Below, piece after piece: positions 46,186 to 55,790 of a DNA stretch of 64,000 nucleotides; the first letter of the stretch is position 1; the number at the start of each line of letters is the position of its first letter. The notes under the pieces were generated by a model that did not search any database, had not been told where the DNA came from, and worked only from the letters and a program-made list of their open reading frames with translations. This stretch comes from Nostoc sp. 106C (GTDB lineage Bacteria > Cyanobacteriota > Cyanobacteriia > Cyanobacteriales > Nostocaceae): contig NZ_MTAW01000179.1 of the NCBI RefSeq assembly GCF_002154725.1, forward strand, positions 56,190-120,189, in the 5' to 3' direction. A program made the translations under genes and the position numbers.

Positions 46186-47478
46186 TTAACCTTGAATTAA
46201 GTAATTTTGCTGTGGCTGATGGATACTATAGACATTTTTTTTCTTCAGAAATTCATTCATTTCTATTTTGATTGAGGAAGCTAAGGCGATATACATTATC
46301 CAAGGAATACTATCGCTTCCTAATAATGCAGTTTCCGTCAAGTTTGTTAGCACTAAAGCAGTCATGTGTATTACGGGAAAAATAGCTTCTATCTTTCTAT
46401 TAACGCGAACAAAAGCTAGTGCCCTCATATAATTTATGACAAAGCCCAGAAAGAATATTGAAAGCCCTAATAAACCCAAATCTAACCATAAAGCTAAAAA
46501 TCCATTGTGCGGATGGGTGGGAGTCCAAGCTTGAACACGCCAAATATAAGCAGACTCTCCATTCCAGCCGTTCCAAAAGCCACCATATCCATACCCTAAC
46601 CAAGGATGTTTCCAAATCATGTCAAACACATAAGACCAGAGATCTCCGCGACCACTAAGATTTGAATCTTTACCAAGACTACCAAATATTAAATCTGCGC
46701 TATTTATGAATCCAAAATAGATAATTTCACCTATGATTGCTATGCCTATGAGCGCTGGTATCATGACATAATATGGTAACCATAAAGCTCGTAAAGCTAC
46801 CAATACAGCTATTAAAATAGCTAAATTAAGCAATGCCGAAGTTGAATTAGAAAGCAATAATAGCAGTACAGATAAACCAAAACCTAGCCATAAAAATTGG
46901 CGCTTTTTTTTTAATCCAACAGCCATCAACAAAAATAGAATACTGCTGTTGAGCATACTAGCACCAAGACCATTTTTATGTACAAATATGCCTCGCCATT
47001 TACCTGCATGTACTCCGCCCATAACTCCGTATTTCGGTAAGGCTACAGCAAATATAAAACTCAAGACTATCGCTATGCCGCACATCCAAACTAATAGTTT
47101 TAATTGCTGTTTTAGAGTATAGCGGCTCGACAAATAAACTCCGAATAGGCTTGAGCCGATCAGCCTCATACTATCTTTCAAGGTTATTGCTGGCGCAAAA
47201 GACCAAAGTATAGAGAATAAACTTAGTCCTACCAATAACCAAATTAATTTATTTTGCATTAATACATAAATAGTTTTCTTCCAACGTAACAATAGAAGAA
47301 ATAATGTAATTAGATAGATTAATATGCATGATACCTGATATAAAGTAGTATCATAGTTAACAGTTGTATCTGTTTCGTTTGCACCTCCTGAAAGTATTAG
47401 TATCAGAAGACCACCAGAATAAATTAGCAATGTAAATACTGTAAATACTTGTTCAGAAAAAAGCAGAATTTTTCTCAT
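46186..47478 (-). CDS. O-antigen polymerase/ligase-like membrane protein (Wzy type)
   Basis: 430 residues with about eleven hydrophobic segments and the Wzy_C/WaaL-like central loop: GRGDLWSYVFDMIWKHPWLG then YGYGGFWNGWNG and TPTHPHNGFLALWLDLGLLG, where the HPHNG histidine is typical. It probably polymerises lipid-linked repeat units in the periplasm; ligase activity cannot be excluded by sequence alone. It lies between two GT4 genes with gaps of about ten bases. Confidence 0.87.
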   Translation of the reverse strand: MRKILLFSEQVFTVFTLLIYSGGLLILILSGGANETDTTVNYDTTLYQVSCILIYLITLFLLLLRWKKTIYVLMQNKLIWLLVGLSLFSILWSFAPAITLKDSMRLIGSSLFGVYLSSRYTLKQQLKLLVWMCGIAIVLSFIFAVALPKYGVMGGVHAGKWRGIFVHKNGLGASMLNSSILFLLMAVGLKKKRQFLWLGFGLSVLLLLLSNSTSALLNLAILIAVLVALRALWLPYYVMIPALIGIAIIGEIIYFGFINSADLIFGSLGKDSNLSGRGDLWSYVFDMIWKHPWLGYGYGGFWNGWNGESAYIWRVQAWTPTHPHNGFLALWLDLGLLGLSIFFLGFVINYMRALAFVRVNRKIEAIFPVIHMTALVLTNLTETALLGSDSIPWIMYIALASSIKIEMNEFLKKKNVYSIHQPQQNYLIQG

Positions 47479-47489
47479 ATTTATGATAT

Positions 47490-48659
47490 TTAAATATTTA
47501 TGGGATTTCGCACTAACTTTTGGTAAACTTCGACTGTTTGAGCAGCAATATTTGACCAGTTTAAGTCGTTTTTAGAGCGAGATAGCGCGGCCAGTTGCAT
47601 TTTTTGCTGCAACTGGCGATCGCTCAATAGATCAATAATCGCATCAGCCAGTGCTTGAACATTACCAGGTGGAACTAAAAGACCATCTTGTTGGTGTCGA
47701 ACTATCTCTTTTAAACCGCCTACTTCTGAGGCAATTACTGGTGTTCCCATCCCATAGGATAACGCTGCTACACCACTTTGAGATGCTTCAATATAAGGTA
47801 AAACTGTGACTGTACTCCGTTCAAATAAACTAACTACATCTTCGTAAGAAATATAATTGTTCATAACTTCATAGCGTTGCTCGTCATAGCCATGAGGAAA
47901 ATATTGATCAATATTTTCACCTCTACCTGCAATAATCAGCTTCACCTCTGGAAAACGTTCCGCAACTAGTGGCATTGCTTGCAACAAGTATTTTAAGCCT
48001 TTATACGGCCAAATCCGCCCAAAAAATAACAAAGTATATGGCTCGCGCGATAGGTTTCTCTTATGGCTACGGCGCTGATATAAACTACCAAGTTCCCCAT
48101 GCGCTAGCACATTGATTTGTTGGTCAGGTATATTAAATTGTTGATTTAAATTTTGTTTATGTAGCTGAGTATGGACAATCAATTGTTGCGATCGATGAAA
48201 AGAAATAGGTCGAGTGTACTCAGAAGCAAATACTGTTTCACCATCACCTGGGTGACTAAAGACATCATGAATAGTTGTAACCAAAGGAGGAGTTTTATTT
48301 AACAGAATAGTTAATAAATACCAAATGTCATATGCTTCCTGAACATGCAGAACATCAGGTTTGACTTCTCGAATCAGACGCATCATTTCCCACATGGAAA
48401 GTATATTCTTAGGATTGCGCGTAGATGGTTTTTTAAACCTCAGCACAGGAATACGCTCATCGAGAACACCTTCACAAGCGGAAGAACTTTTCTCTTGTTG
48501 AATTAAGATTAAATCTACATAGTTGACTAAACTATTGGCCAATTCAATAGTGTAATCATCAAAGCCAAAGTTTAGTAGTGCAACTCTAATACCCATTTGA
48601 TTTATATTTTTTAAAATTAATTGAATATAGTTTAGTTTTATTTTTTTAGAATCTCTCAT
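47490..48659 (-). CDS. Family 4 glycosyltransferase
   Basis: 389 residues. The GT-B body starts at about residue 22 (MGIRVALLNFGFDDYTIELA); the preceding Lys/Asn-rich 21 residues may or may not be translated, but the ATG at 48659 overlaps the upstream stop (ATGA), which favours it. Donor-site parts are LLFFGRIWPYKGLKYLLQA, LIIAGRGENI and EASQSGVAALSYGMGTPVIA. The second Glu of the EX7E motif is Ala here, a variation seen in part of the family. In the same operon as Wzx and Wzy. Confidence 0.9.
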   Translation of the reverse strand: MRDSKKIKLNYIQLILKNINQMGIRVALLNFGFDDYTIELANSLVNYVDLILIQQEKSSSACEGVLDERIPVLRFKKPSTRNPKNILSMWEMMRLIREVKPDVLHVQEAYDIWYLLTILLNKTPPLVTTIHDVFSHPGDGETVFASEYTRPISFHRSQQLIVHTQLHKQNLNQQFNIPDQQINVLAHGELGSLYQRRSHKRNLSREPYTLLFFGRIWPYKGLKYLLQAMPLVAERFPEVKLIIAGRGENIDQYFPHGYDEQRYEVMNNYISYEDVVSLFERSTVTVLPYIEASQSGVAALSYGMGTPVIASEVGGLKEIVRHQQDGLLVPPGNVQALADAIIDLLSDRQLQQKMQLAALSRSKNDLNWSNIAAQTVEVYQKLVRNPINI

Positions 48660-50089
48660 CCTTGGTTAAAAAGTTTTTGCCGTATCTTATGCAGTCCTCC
48701 GAATTGATTAATAGTCATTAAACTCATTATCAAAGCATAAGCAGATATGGCAATAATCAAGGTTAATAAAAAGTCTAGATGGATGTTTTGAAGTATGACA
48801 AATATAATTGACATTAAACCGGTAATTAGCAATGGACGACGGAAAACTTGCCATAGTCGCAATGAAAACAAACGAGTATAGGCAGTATACATATATAAAC
48901 TAAAGCTCATAAAAGTCATTACTAAACCCATCAAAGCTGCTCCTAGTAGCTTATATTGAGGAATGAATATCACACCTGCTAAGCCTCCAGCAGCAGATGT
49001 AAAAGCTACTTCTATTAAGTTAAACTTCTCTAAACCATTCGCTATTAACAGATTACTGAGCGCTCGGCAAAATGTTGAAGCAATAATTGTTACAGAAATG
49101 AGATGCAGAATTACATCAGCTTGTAAAAAACTTTTATCTTTGTAGACAAATAATAATAATTCGTGCCCAAAAAACCACAGACCCACTGCAAAAGGTAGTC
49201 CCATGCAAAGTAAAAGTTCAATAATATTTTCTGTAGACTGGCGCTGTTGTTCTTTTCCCAAAGAAACTGCCTTTGACATATTTGGAAATGCTGCCATATT
49301 TGCACTATTAGCAACAATCGAATATGGCTGCAACAATTGACCTACAGCACCATAAAGACCAATCAAGAACTCGTTGCCTAAAAGAGATAGAATGAGTACA
49401 TCTAGCTTACTAGCAATAATACCTACGCCTTCAATGGCAAAAAATGTACGAGCAGTCTTGAGCGTATTCCACATGAAATCTCGCTTAATTTGCCATTGAG
49501 GTTTAATCATTTTGGTGAGTAATACCCATTCTATGACTAGAATTAAAGATTCTGAAATCATTAATATTCCAGCAAGATATTTTACTCCATAGTGCAGTTG
49601 CATTGCCCAAAGCATTACTAATAAACGCAGGATGTAAACTGGCACTGTAGAAATCGTAATCAGATGCATTTTCTCTTGGGCTTGGAAAATGGCCTCTGTA
49701 ATGTTAGAAAGCGCAAAGGGCACAATAGTTAAGCCCATGATGTAACAGACGACTGAGGTATCAGGACTGTAGGGTAATACAAATACCCAAATAACAAGTC
49801 CTAGATAGCCGAAAACACTAAGAATTAACTGTAATAAAGTACCGCTTACTAGATAAACAGGAATTTGTTCTGGTGAACGAGCTAATTCTCGTGTAAACAA
49901 AGTCTTTAAAGCTTGAGAAGCAAAGTTTACAAAGATATAATAATAGCTAACTGCTAGTAAATATTGCCCTAAAGAATAAGCCCCTAAACTACGAGCTATA
50001 GCGGCCGTTAATACAAAGGTTGTAATCCCTTGTGTCAAACGATTTATTAAAAGTGATAGAGAATTTTTGAGTACTTTTACTTGTCTCAT
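48656..50089 (-). CDS. Oligosaccharide flippase (Wzx/polysaccharide transporter family)
   Basis: 477 residues with about twelve to fourteen transmembrane helices. The start LKNSLSLLINRLTQGITTFVL and IARSLGAYSLGQYLLAVSYYYIF are characteristic of lipid-linked oligosaccharide flippases of the MVF/PST group, as is EFLIGLYGAVGQLLQPYSIV in the middle. It moves the finished lipid-linked repeat unit from the cytoplasmic to the outer face for polymerisation. The stop overlaps the next GT4 gene by four bases; 74 bases separate it from the GT2 upstream. Confidence 0.92.
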   Translation of the reverse strand: MRQVKVLKNSLSLLINRLTQGITTFVLTAAIARSLGAYSLGQYLLAVSYYYIFVNFASQALKTLFTRELARSPEQIPVYLVSGTLLQLILSVFGYLGLVIWVFVLPYSPDTSVVCYIMGLTIVPFALSNITEAIFQAQEKMHLITISTVPVYILRLLVMLWAMQLHYGVKYLAGILMISESLILVIEWVLLTKMIKPQWQIKRDFMWNTLKTARTFFAIEGVGIIASKLDVLILSLLGNEFLIGLYGAVGQLLQPYSIVANSANMAAFPNMSKAVSLGKEQQRQSTENIIELLLCMGLPFAVGLWFFGHELLLFVYKDKSFLQADVILHLISVTIIASTFCRALSNLLIANGLEKFNLIEVAFTSAAGGLAGVIFIPQYKLLGAALMGLVMTFMSFSLYMYTAYTRLFSLRLWQVFRRPLLITGLMSIIFVILQNIHLDFLLTLIIAISAYALIMSLMTINQFGGLHKIRQKLFNQG

Positions 50090-50163
50090 TATTTATCTTG
50101 TACAAGTTAGTATGTTTTTTTATGCGACCGACTTGAGGACTATTTTTTGAATAACAGAAAATT

Positions 50164-51186
50164 TTACTTACTTTTATTACTTTTTGAAGCATATATCATG
50201 TTAAATGCTAATTTATTACCAAGTAGATAGTATTGAATTCTGCGGGCAATTATTCCTGGTAATCGGATAATTAACTGTAACCAAAAATAAGGATTAGATA
50301 GCATTTCAGCTAAGGTACGCAACCATTGCTTCTGCTTTATATTTCCAATCACACGGTAATAAGCTAAGTTTCTTTGAAAAACCCGAAGATTTTTAGATAG
50401 GGCACGCCCTAAATCAGGATTTAGATTAAAAATATCTTCTTCAGTGAGAAAATCTGAAATTTTACAACAACATTGCTCAAGGTTCCTTTCTCTATTTGAT
50501 GGATTATTTGAAAACGTCAGCGAACCCTGACGGGATCGGTAAAAATAATATGGTTCTGGTACAAGTACAAACTTAGCTCCCTTGATTAAACAATTCATAA
50601 CTAACCAAAAGTCCTGAACTATGGTTAAATTTCTATCATACTCAATACCATTCTTTATCAGAAAATCGCGTTTAAATAAAGGCTTTGATATTCCCAAATG
50701 CAAACCTGGTTTTCCATATACATCTGTTTTTACAAAATATACAGGGTCAATTATTTTTATATGATTAATACATTCACCGCTTTGACTAATTAATGTACTC
50801 CAAGGAGAATTTTGCCCATCTTGTATAAGATATAAATCATCAGCAATCATGTCCGCATTTTCTGCGTCTGCAATTTGCAAAAGTTTTTCTAACCGCTCAG
50901 GCGCATACCAATCATCTGAATCAAGGACGGCAACCCATTCACCCCTAGCTTCTCGAATGGCACGATTACGTGCACCACTCGCACCAAGATTTTGTTCATT
51001 TACTAATACCTTAAGCCGCTTGTCACTAAAGCTTCTAGCTATATCGACAGTTTTATCGGTAGAAGCATCATCTACAACAATCACTTCAATATTGCTCAGA
51101 GTTTGCTGTAAAACAGACTCTATTGCTTGAGCAATATAGGCTTCAGTATTGTAAGCAGGAATGATCACAGATACTTTTGGTTGCAT
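50164..51186 (-). CDS. Family 2 glycosyltransferase
   Basis: 340 residues. GT-A fold with VSVIIPAYNTEAYIAQAIES, EVIVVDDASTDKTVDIA, ASGARNRAIREARGEWVAVL and the D-x-D in DSDDWYAP (about residues 90-97). Later parts are PLFKRDFLIKNGIEYDR and a C-terminal hydrophobic stretch (PYFWLQLIIRLPGIIA). It is the first glycosyltransferase after the priming enzyme and probably adds the second sugar. The gap to the sugar transferase gene upstream is 152 bases. Confidence 0.92.
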   Translation of the reverse strand: MQPKVSVIIPAYNTEAYIAQAIESVLQQTLSNIEVIVVDDASTDKTVDIARSFSDKRLKVLVNEQNLGASGARNRAIREARGEWVAVLDSDDWYAPERLEKLLQIADAENADMIADDLYLIQDGQNSPWSTLISQSGECINHIKIIDPVYFVKTDVYGKPGLHLGISKPLFKRDFLIKNGIEYDRNLTIVQDFWLVMNCLIKGAKFVLVPEPYYFYRSRQGSLTFSNNPSNRERNLEQCCCKISDFLTEEDIFNLNPDLGRALSKNLRVFQRNLAYYRVIGNIKQKQWLRTLAEMLSNPYFWLQLIIRLPGIIARRIQYYLLGNKLAFNMIYASKSNKSK

Positions 51187-51338
51187 ATCAAAGAATTGTA
51201 GTGATAAATAATTTCAGGTCACTTGATATTTTCAATCTGTTGTAAATGTCAGCTAAAATAGCTGGATTTACACCACATTACTGTTTGACTAATGAATTGT
51301 AAGGCGCATTAACTTTTAACACCCAAGATTTCTGATTA

Positions 51339-52832
51339 TTAATAAGCGCCTTCTTTGTTAAGAACTACCTTAACTGTTTTAAGTAAGATTTCAAAATCTA
51401 GCCAAAGTGACCAATTTTCAATGTAGCTAAGATCAAGCTTGATTACTTGTTCAAAATCTAAAATGTCTGATCTGCCTGAAACTTGCCAAAGTCCTGTAAT
51501 ACCAGGTAAAACTTCATGACGAATAAAATGGTGTTCGGAAAACTTATCTACGTCTCTAGTAGGTAAAGGTCGAGGTCCAACTAAACTCATCTCTCCAGAT
51601 AGCACGTTAAAAAGCTGAGGTAATTCATCTAAGCTATAGCGACGGAGAAATGCACCAACACGTGTAATGCGAGGGTCATTTTTAATCTTGAAAATAATAC
51701 CATCCTTTGTCTCGTTTAATGCTTCTAACTCTCTTTGCAATTTCTCTGCATCAGACCTCATGGTACGGAATTTCCAAACTTTAAAAGGTCTGCCACGTAA
51801 ACCAATACGGGTTTGCCTGTAAAATACTGAACCAGGAGAATCTAGCTTGATTGCTATAGCGATCGCTATATAAATGGGGAATAATAAAAGTACTACTATC
51901 GCAGCTAAGCAAAAATCTAAACTCCTCTTGATCCAAAAATCCTTACTGGTGATGATAGGACAATCTAAACTTAGACAAGTTACGCCACCAATTTGATTAA
52001 ATTCTACATTTCTATAAATGTTTTTGATTTCCACGGATAAAAGATGTACCGTAATCCCAGATGCCTGAAATAACCAACGTAAGAACATTCTATTTTTGAT
52101 GGCGTTCCAAGCGACAAAAACTTCAGTTACTCCTAACTGATTGAGCTTTTCTAAAGTTTCCTGACGATAATATCTATCCAAACACCTAGCGCTTGCAGTT
52201 CCGCAAATTATGTACCGTTTTTCTTTCTTAATAAAACTAATAAACTTTTCGGTGTCTTCAGGATCGCAAATAATAAAAACAGCAGACTGTCCTAAAATTT
52301 TTCGGTTACGCAAGTGCTCGAGCGTAATATTTGCTACAGATCTACCAGTACAAACAAATGATGTGCTGAGTAACCAAGACCATATTAATGTTGAGCGTGT
52401 AATCTCAACAGGAGATTGATATAAAAAACCTGCAACTAATATTAATCCGTGGGCAAAACTAAGTGTTTTAATAATATTCAAATAGTCATAACGCTTTTTA
52501 CCAGGCTGATAATTACCTTGGATTGCTAGCGCTCCTATTTGAATAGCAACAGTCATAAGTAGTGGTGAAAAACTACTTGGCGTCTGCCAATCAAAATCCA
52601 CAGCATCAGTATGATATTTAGTTAATATCCAAGCCACGAACAAAAGAGTAGCGTCCACTGAAACCAGTGTTATTAATCGCAGCCACCATAAACCCTTTCT
52701 CATTCTTAGAGATACTGATGCCCGCAAATCTAGAGGAACTTCTCTTAAATGGGTATTTGTTACAGTTTTAATAGTCATAAATATTACTGGATTATTTAAT
52801 TCATCAATAATCTTTGGTTTAGCTAATTGCAC
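51339..52832 (-). CDS. Priming sugar transferase (polyprenyl glycosylphosphotransferase, WcaJ/WbaP type)
   Basis: 497 residues; GTG 52832 is the longest start and ATG 52778 (18 residues shorter) may be the true one. Four N-terminal transmembrane helices (about 50-175), a cytoplasmic nucleotide-binding-like region (about 185-290), then a fifth helix and the catalytic bacterial sugar transferase domain (about 305-497): RSLDFCLAAIVVLLLFPIYI, SVFYRQTRIGLRGRPFKVWK, FRTM, SLDELPQLFNVLSGEMSLVG, PRP, and GITGLWQVSGRSD. It loads the first sugar-phosphate onto undecaprenyl phosphate. First gene of the operon. Confidence 0.93.
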   Translation of the reverse strand: MQLAKPKIIDELNNPVIFMTIKTVTNTHLREVPLDLRASVSLRMRKGLWWLRLITLVSVDATLLFVAWILTKYHTDAVDFDWQTPSSFSPLLMTVAIQIGALAIQGNYQPGKKRYDYLNIIKTLSFAHGLILVAGFLYQSPVEITRSTLIWSWLLSTSFVCTGRSVANITLEHLRNRKILGQSAVFIICDPEDTEKFISFIKKEKRYIICGTASARCLDRYYRQETLEKLNQLGVTEVFVAWNAIKNRMFLRWLFQASGITVHLLSVEIKNIYRNVEFNQIGGVTCLSLDCPIITSKDFWIKRSLDFCLAAIVVLLLFPIYIAIAIAIKLDSPGSVFYRQTRIGLRGRPFKVWKFRTMRSDAEKLQRELEALNETKDGIIFKIKNDPRITRVGAFLRRYSLDELPQLFNVLSGEMSLVGPRPLPTRDVDKFSEHHFIRHEVLPGITGLWQVSGRSDILDFEQVIKLDLSYIENWSLWLDFEILLKTVKVVLNKEGAY

Positions 52833-53602
52833 ATTGGGGTAGGTTGATTAAAAACTCTGTTGCCAAGCTAGCCCAGCAATTCAATGGGGTTTATCTCCAA
52901 CAGTACTGTGCACATAGGTCATATCTGCACACAATTCTACGTCTCTTCAACTTTCCGAGGCTTTACAGCTAAAGAGTTGTTCATGCTTCTGTTTATGAGT
53001 TTTTAATTCAAGCTTCAGGTAATGGCAAGACGTAAGTACTTAAATGTTTCCTCTTAATTTTGGTGGTTTATTGAACTTTATATCTACCGCAGTAATCATG
53101 CTTTTTTTACCAACCTGTCTACTGGCACCAGCAGTAGCAATCTTAAGGTAATACTTGAGACTCTACTTTTCTGGTTAGAGGTAACATCAATTCGGACGGT
53201 TTGATGTAATTTCAACACAATTGCCTCCGAATAACTCGTTTAATATGTCTTACTAAGATTGCCTCCCCGAATGTGAATACTACTTAGGGATTTTCTCAAC
53301 AATTAAAAATTAATGAATCTATCTCGAGAGAGGGATGAACTTCAGGCGGTAGATACTTCAAAGGTTTTAAGACTATTTGTTCCATCTAACTCAACTTTTA
53401 ATTTCGTATGAAATAGCATTGGCTAGTTAGAAGTTAACATTTCTTGCCCCCGGAGCTACACAATTCATGGCAACTTTACGGAGTATTTAATTTTTATGTC
53501 TCACAAAATTTAGTTTGTGTTGATAATATGAAGAAAATTCCTAATTACATATTTATGCTAGGATCACCGGGCAAGTACGGAAGCAGAAAATTATGTTTTT
53601 AC
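52833..53602. promoter_or_regulatory. Promoter region of the exopolysaccharide operon
   Basis: 770 bases without a convincing gene. As the operon runs leftwards from 52832, its promoter should lie here. A 35-codon hydrophobic frame at 53044-53151 (MFPLNFGGLLNFISTAVIML...) lacks a ribosome site. No strong palindrome was found. Confidence 0.45.
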
Positions 53603-54847
53603 TTAATTGCTAATTCCCATAGCATTACCAGCTATGTAAGCCGTAGTCCAAGCACTCTGGAAGTTAAAGCCACCAGTAATGCCATCTATATCCAGGACTT
53701 CTCCTGCAAAGTACAGGCCTGAAACCAACTTACTTTCCATCGTTTTGAAGTTGATTTCTTTAAGATTAACACCTCCACAGGTCACAAATTCATCTTTAAA
53801 GACTCCTTTACCATTAATTAAGTATTCTCCCTGAGTGAGTTCCCCTAGCAATCTATTTAAGGTTTTGTTAGACAGTCCTGCCCAACGGTCTTCTGTAGTT
53901 ATACCGATGCGGGTAAGAATGTATTGCCAGAGGCGGTGCGGTAAGTCAACTCCCCTATGGAGGGTAATTGGCCGTTTTCCCCACTCAGTCTTGACAGCTA
54001 AAATTTTTTGCCGCACTTGTTCTTGCCGCAAATCAGGTAGCCAATTAATCAATAATTTGGCTTGATAACGGGTTTCATGTAAAATTCTCGCCCCCCAAGC
54101 AGAAAGTTTTAGAACAGATGGACCACTTAAACCCCAATGAGTAATTAGCAGTGGTCCAGTTTGTTCTATTGGGGATTTGTTACTAATAGACAAGCGCAAC
54201 TTTACAGGATTAACACTGATTCCAGCCAATGCCCTCAACTTTTGATCTGGAATATTGAAGGTAAATAAAGAGGGTACAGGCGGTTCAATTTGATGACCTA
54301 ACTCTTGAGCTATTTTATAACCTGCAAGGTTGCTTCCCGTTGCTAGCAGTAAGCGATCGCACTTTACTATCTCTCTCGACTTCAAAACAATCTCGAACCC
54401 TGTTGTTTCCGTTTGTCGTTTCACGCTTACCACGGGTGTACCAATACGAAGTTCTACACCAGTCTCTATGGCTGCATTCATTAGACACTCAACAATGGTT
54501 TCGGAACTATCCGTTAGGGGAAACATTCTGCCATCGGCTTCAGTTTTGAGATGGACTCCTTGGGCCGCAAACCAATCTACTGTATCTTTTGCTTGAAAGC
54601 GAGTGAAAGCACCCAAAAGAGCTTTGCCACCTCTAGGATAATTTTGAACCAACCTTTCTGCTTCAAAACAAGCATGAGTAACATTACAGCGTCCCCCACC
54701 CGAAACGCGAACTTTCGCTAGTGGTTGACGGCTGGCTTCTAGTAAAGTAACTTGGGCATGAGGATTAACTTTAGCACAAGCGATCGCACCAAAAAATCCC
54801 GCAGCCCCACCCCCGATAACAACAATTTTCAATGGTAACAAGTTCAA
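53603..54847 (-). CDS. HI0933-family flavoprotein (NAD(P)/FAD-dependent oxidoreductase)
   Basis: 414 residues. The FAD-binding Rossmann motif is IVVIGGGAAGFFGAIACAK at the N-terminus; the family marks KVRVSGGGRCNVTHA, RMFPLTDSSETIVECLMN, LLLATGSNLAGYKIAQELGH and, near the end, SGLYFAGEVLDIDGITGGFN then FQSAWTTAYIAGNAMG are all present. The last is diagnostic of the HI0933/BaiN-like group. The reaction of most members is unknown. It is 43 bases downstream of the rubredoxin gene on the same strand, so a redox partnership with rubredoxin is possible (inference). Confidence 0.92.
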   Translation of the reverse strand: MNLLPLKIVVIGGGAAGFFGAIACAKVNPHAQVTLLEASRQPLAKVRVSGGGRCNVTHACFEAERLVQNYPRGGKALLGAFTRFQAKDTVDWFAAQGVHLKTEADGRMFPLTDSSETIVECLMNAAIETGVELRIGTPVVSVKRQTETTGFEIVLKSREIVKCDRLLLATGSNLAGYKIAQELGHQIEPPVPSLFTFNIPDQKLRALAGISVNPVKLRLSISNKSPIEQTGPLLITHWGLSGPSVLKLSAWGARILHETRYQAKLLINWLPDLRQEQVRQKILAVKTEWGKRPITLHRGVDLPHRLWQYILTRIGITTEDRWAGLSNKTLNRLLGELTQGEYLINGKGVFKDEFVTCGGVNLKEINFKTMESKLVSGLYFAGEVLDIDGITGGFNFQSAWTTAYIAGNAMGISN

Positions 54848-54890
54848 AAATCTCTCAACAGTACCTACTTTACTAGGCTAGCTGTTAAGT

Positions 54891-55055
54891 TTACTCTTCT
54901 ACTAGTTCAAATTCATCTTTTGTCGCCCCACAAGTTGGACATACCCAATCCTCTGGGATATCTTCAAAGGCTGTTCCTGGTTCTATCCCACCATCTGGAT
55001 CGCCTACTTGTGGATCGTATTCATAGCCACAGATAGTACATATATACTTTGCCAT
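54891..55055 (-). CDS. Rubredoxin
   Basis: 54 residues: [20 protein letters not shown] at the start, then [20 protein letters not shown]. The four Cys ligands of a mononuclear iron site are C6, C9, C39 and C42 (CxxC twice), with the conserved GYxYDPxxGD and DWxCPxCG surroundings. It is a soluble one-electron carrier; it lacks the C-terminal membrane helix of cyanobacterial RubA, which acts in photosystem assembly. AGGGG lies eight bases before the ATG. Probably co-transcribed with the HI0933-type flavoprotein gene downstream. Confidence 0.94.
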   Translation of the reverse strand: MAKYICTICGYEYDPQVGDPDGGIEPGTAFEDIPEDWVCPTCGATKDEFELVEE

Positions 55056-55272
55056 TGTGCTTACCCCTAGAGAATTTTTGCTTGACTATATATATACTGC
55101 TGGCAGCACTGTACCATAAGCTCGCTAGCATTTATCACCCTCATAGGAGATGGGGTATTGGGTATTTGTCAAGAAGGAAAAGGTAACACGAAAGAGTGAA
55201 GACTTATTGGTTACTTCTTCTGTTGTCCCCCTGCGTCCTTCTTGTGCGTGAATTCCTGAAGCGGAGTGAATG

Positions 55273-55467
55273 TTAAAAACGCCACCAGGTCTTTTGAACG
55301 TAACTGAGAATCCCAATAGCGATCGCTCCTAGTAATAATAGCCAAATAACACCGCCGGGAATAAAAGTGAGAAGACCGAACCCTCTGAGTAGCCACACGG
55401 CTATTCCTATGCCCAGTAGGATACCGAAAATTTGGGTTAATCTACGATTTAAAGAAGACTGACTCAC
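55273..55467 (-). CDS. Small two-helix membrane protein
   Basis: 64 residues: a basic start (MSQSSLNRRLTQIFG), hydrophobic helix 1 (about 13-28), a Gly/Phe turn (RGFGLLTFIPG), helix 2 (about 38-55) and a basic end (YVQKTWWRF). Both helices are clean, so I take it as real, but the family and role are unknown. It is upstream of rubredoxin on the same strand with a gap of 217 bases, which contains no other gene. Confidence 0.6.
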   Translation of the reverse strand: MSQSSLNRRLTQIFGILLGIGIAVWLLRGFGLLTFIPGGVIWLLLLGAIAIGILSYVQKTWWRF

Positions 55468-55790
55468 TTATTTTGCCTCTGACCTCAATAATTTAGTGAA
55501 TGCAACTTGCATATTTGATGATGTTTGTGCCATTCTATCTTTTAGAAATTCAGTTTTTCAGCTGAAAGTGAGACTCGTGTAAAAGTAGCTAACTCTTTTC
55601 TTTAAATTTTTTTCATAATAGATACATATTTTTAAGTATATTCATCAAATATTTACCGAGGAATCACTATTTCCGGAAATTTTATCTAGTCGAGTGGAAC
55701 TAGAATTTAAGCGGTTGGACTCAAGCCAGTGAAATGGTTTGTAGTTTAAACCGTGTAAAGTGGCTGGTTTGAGGAGTAACTAAAATCAAT
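55468..55790. promoter_or_regulatory. Divergent promoter region
   Basis: 323 AT-rich bases between the small membrane protein gene and the SRPBCC gene. GAGGAG at 55771 lies upstream of the SRPBCC ATG but at a long spacing. No palindromes of note. Confidence 0.35.

Noticed and set aside
53044..53151. 35-codon hydrophobic plus-strand frame upstream of the sugar transferase gene
   Set aside because: No ribosome site and no flanking support; hydrophobic short frames arise easily in T-rich DNA.
55125..55316. 63-codon minus-strand frame overlapping the small membrane protein gene
   Set aside because: Overlaps a better gene in another frame and has no domain features.
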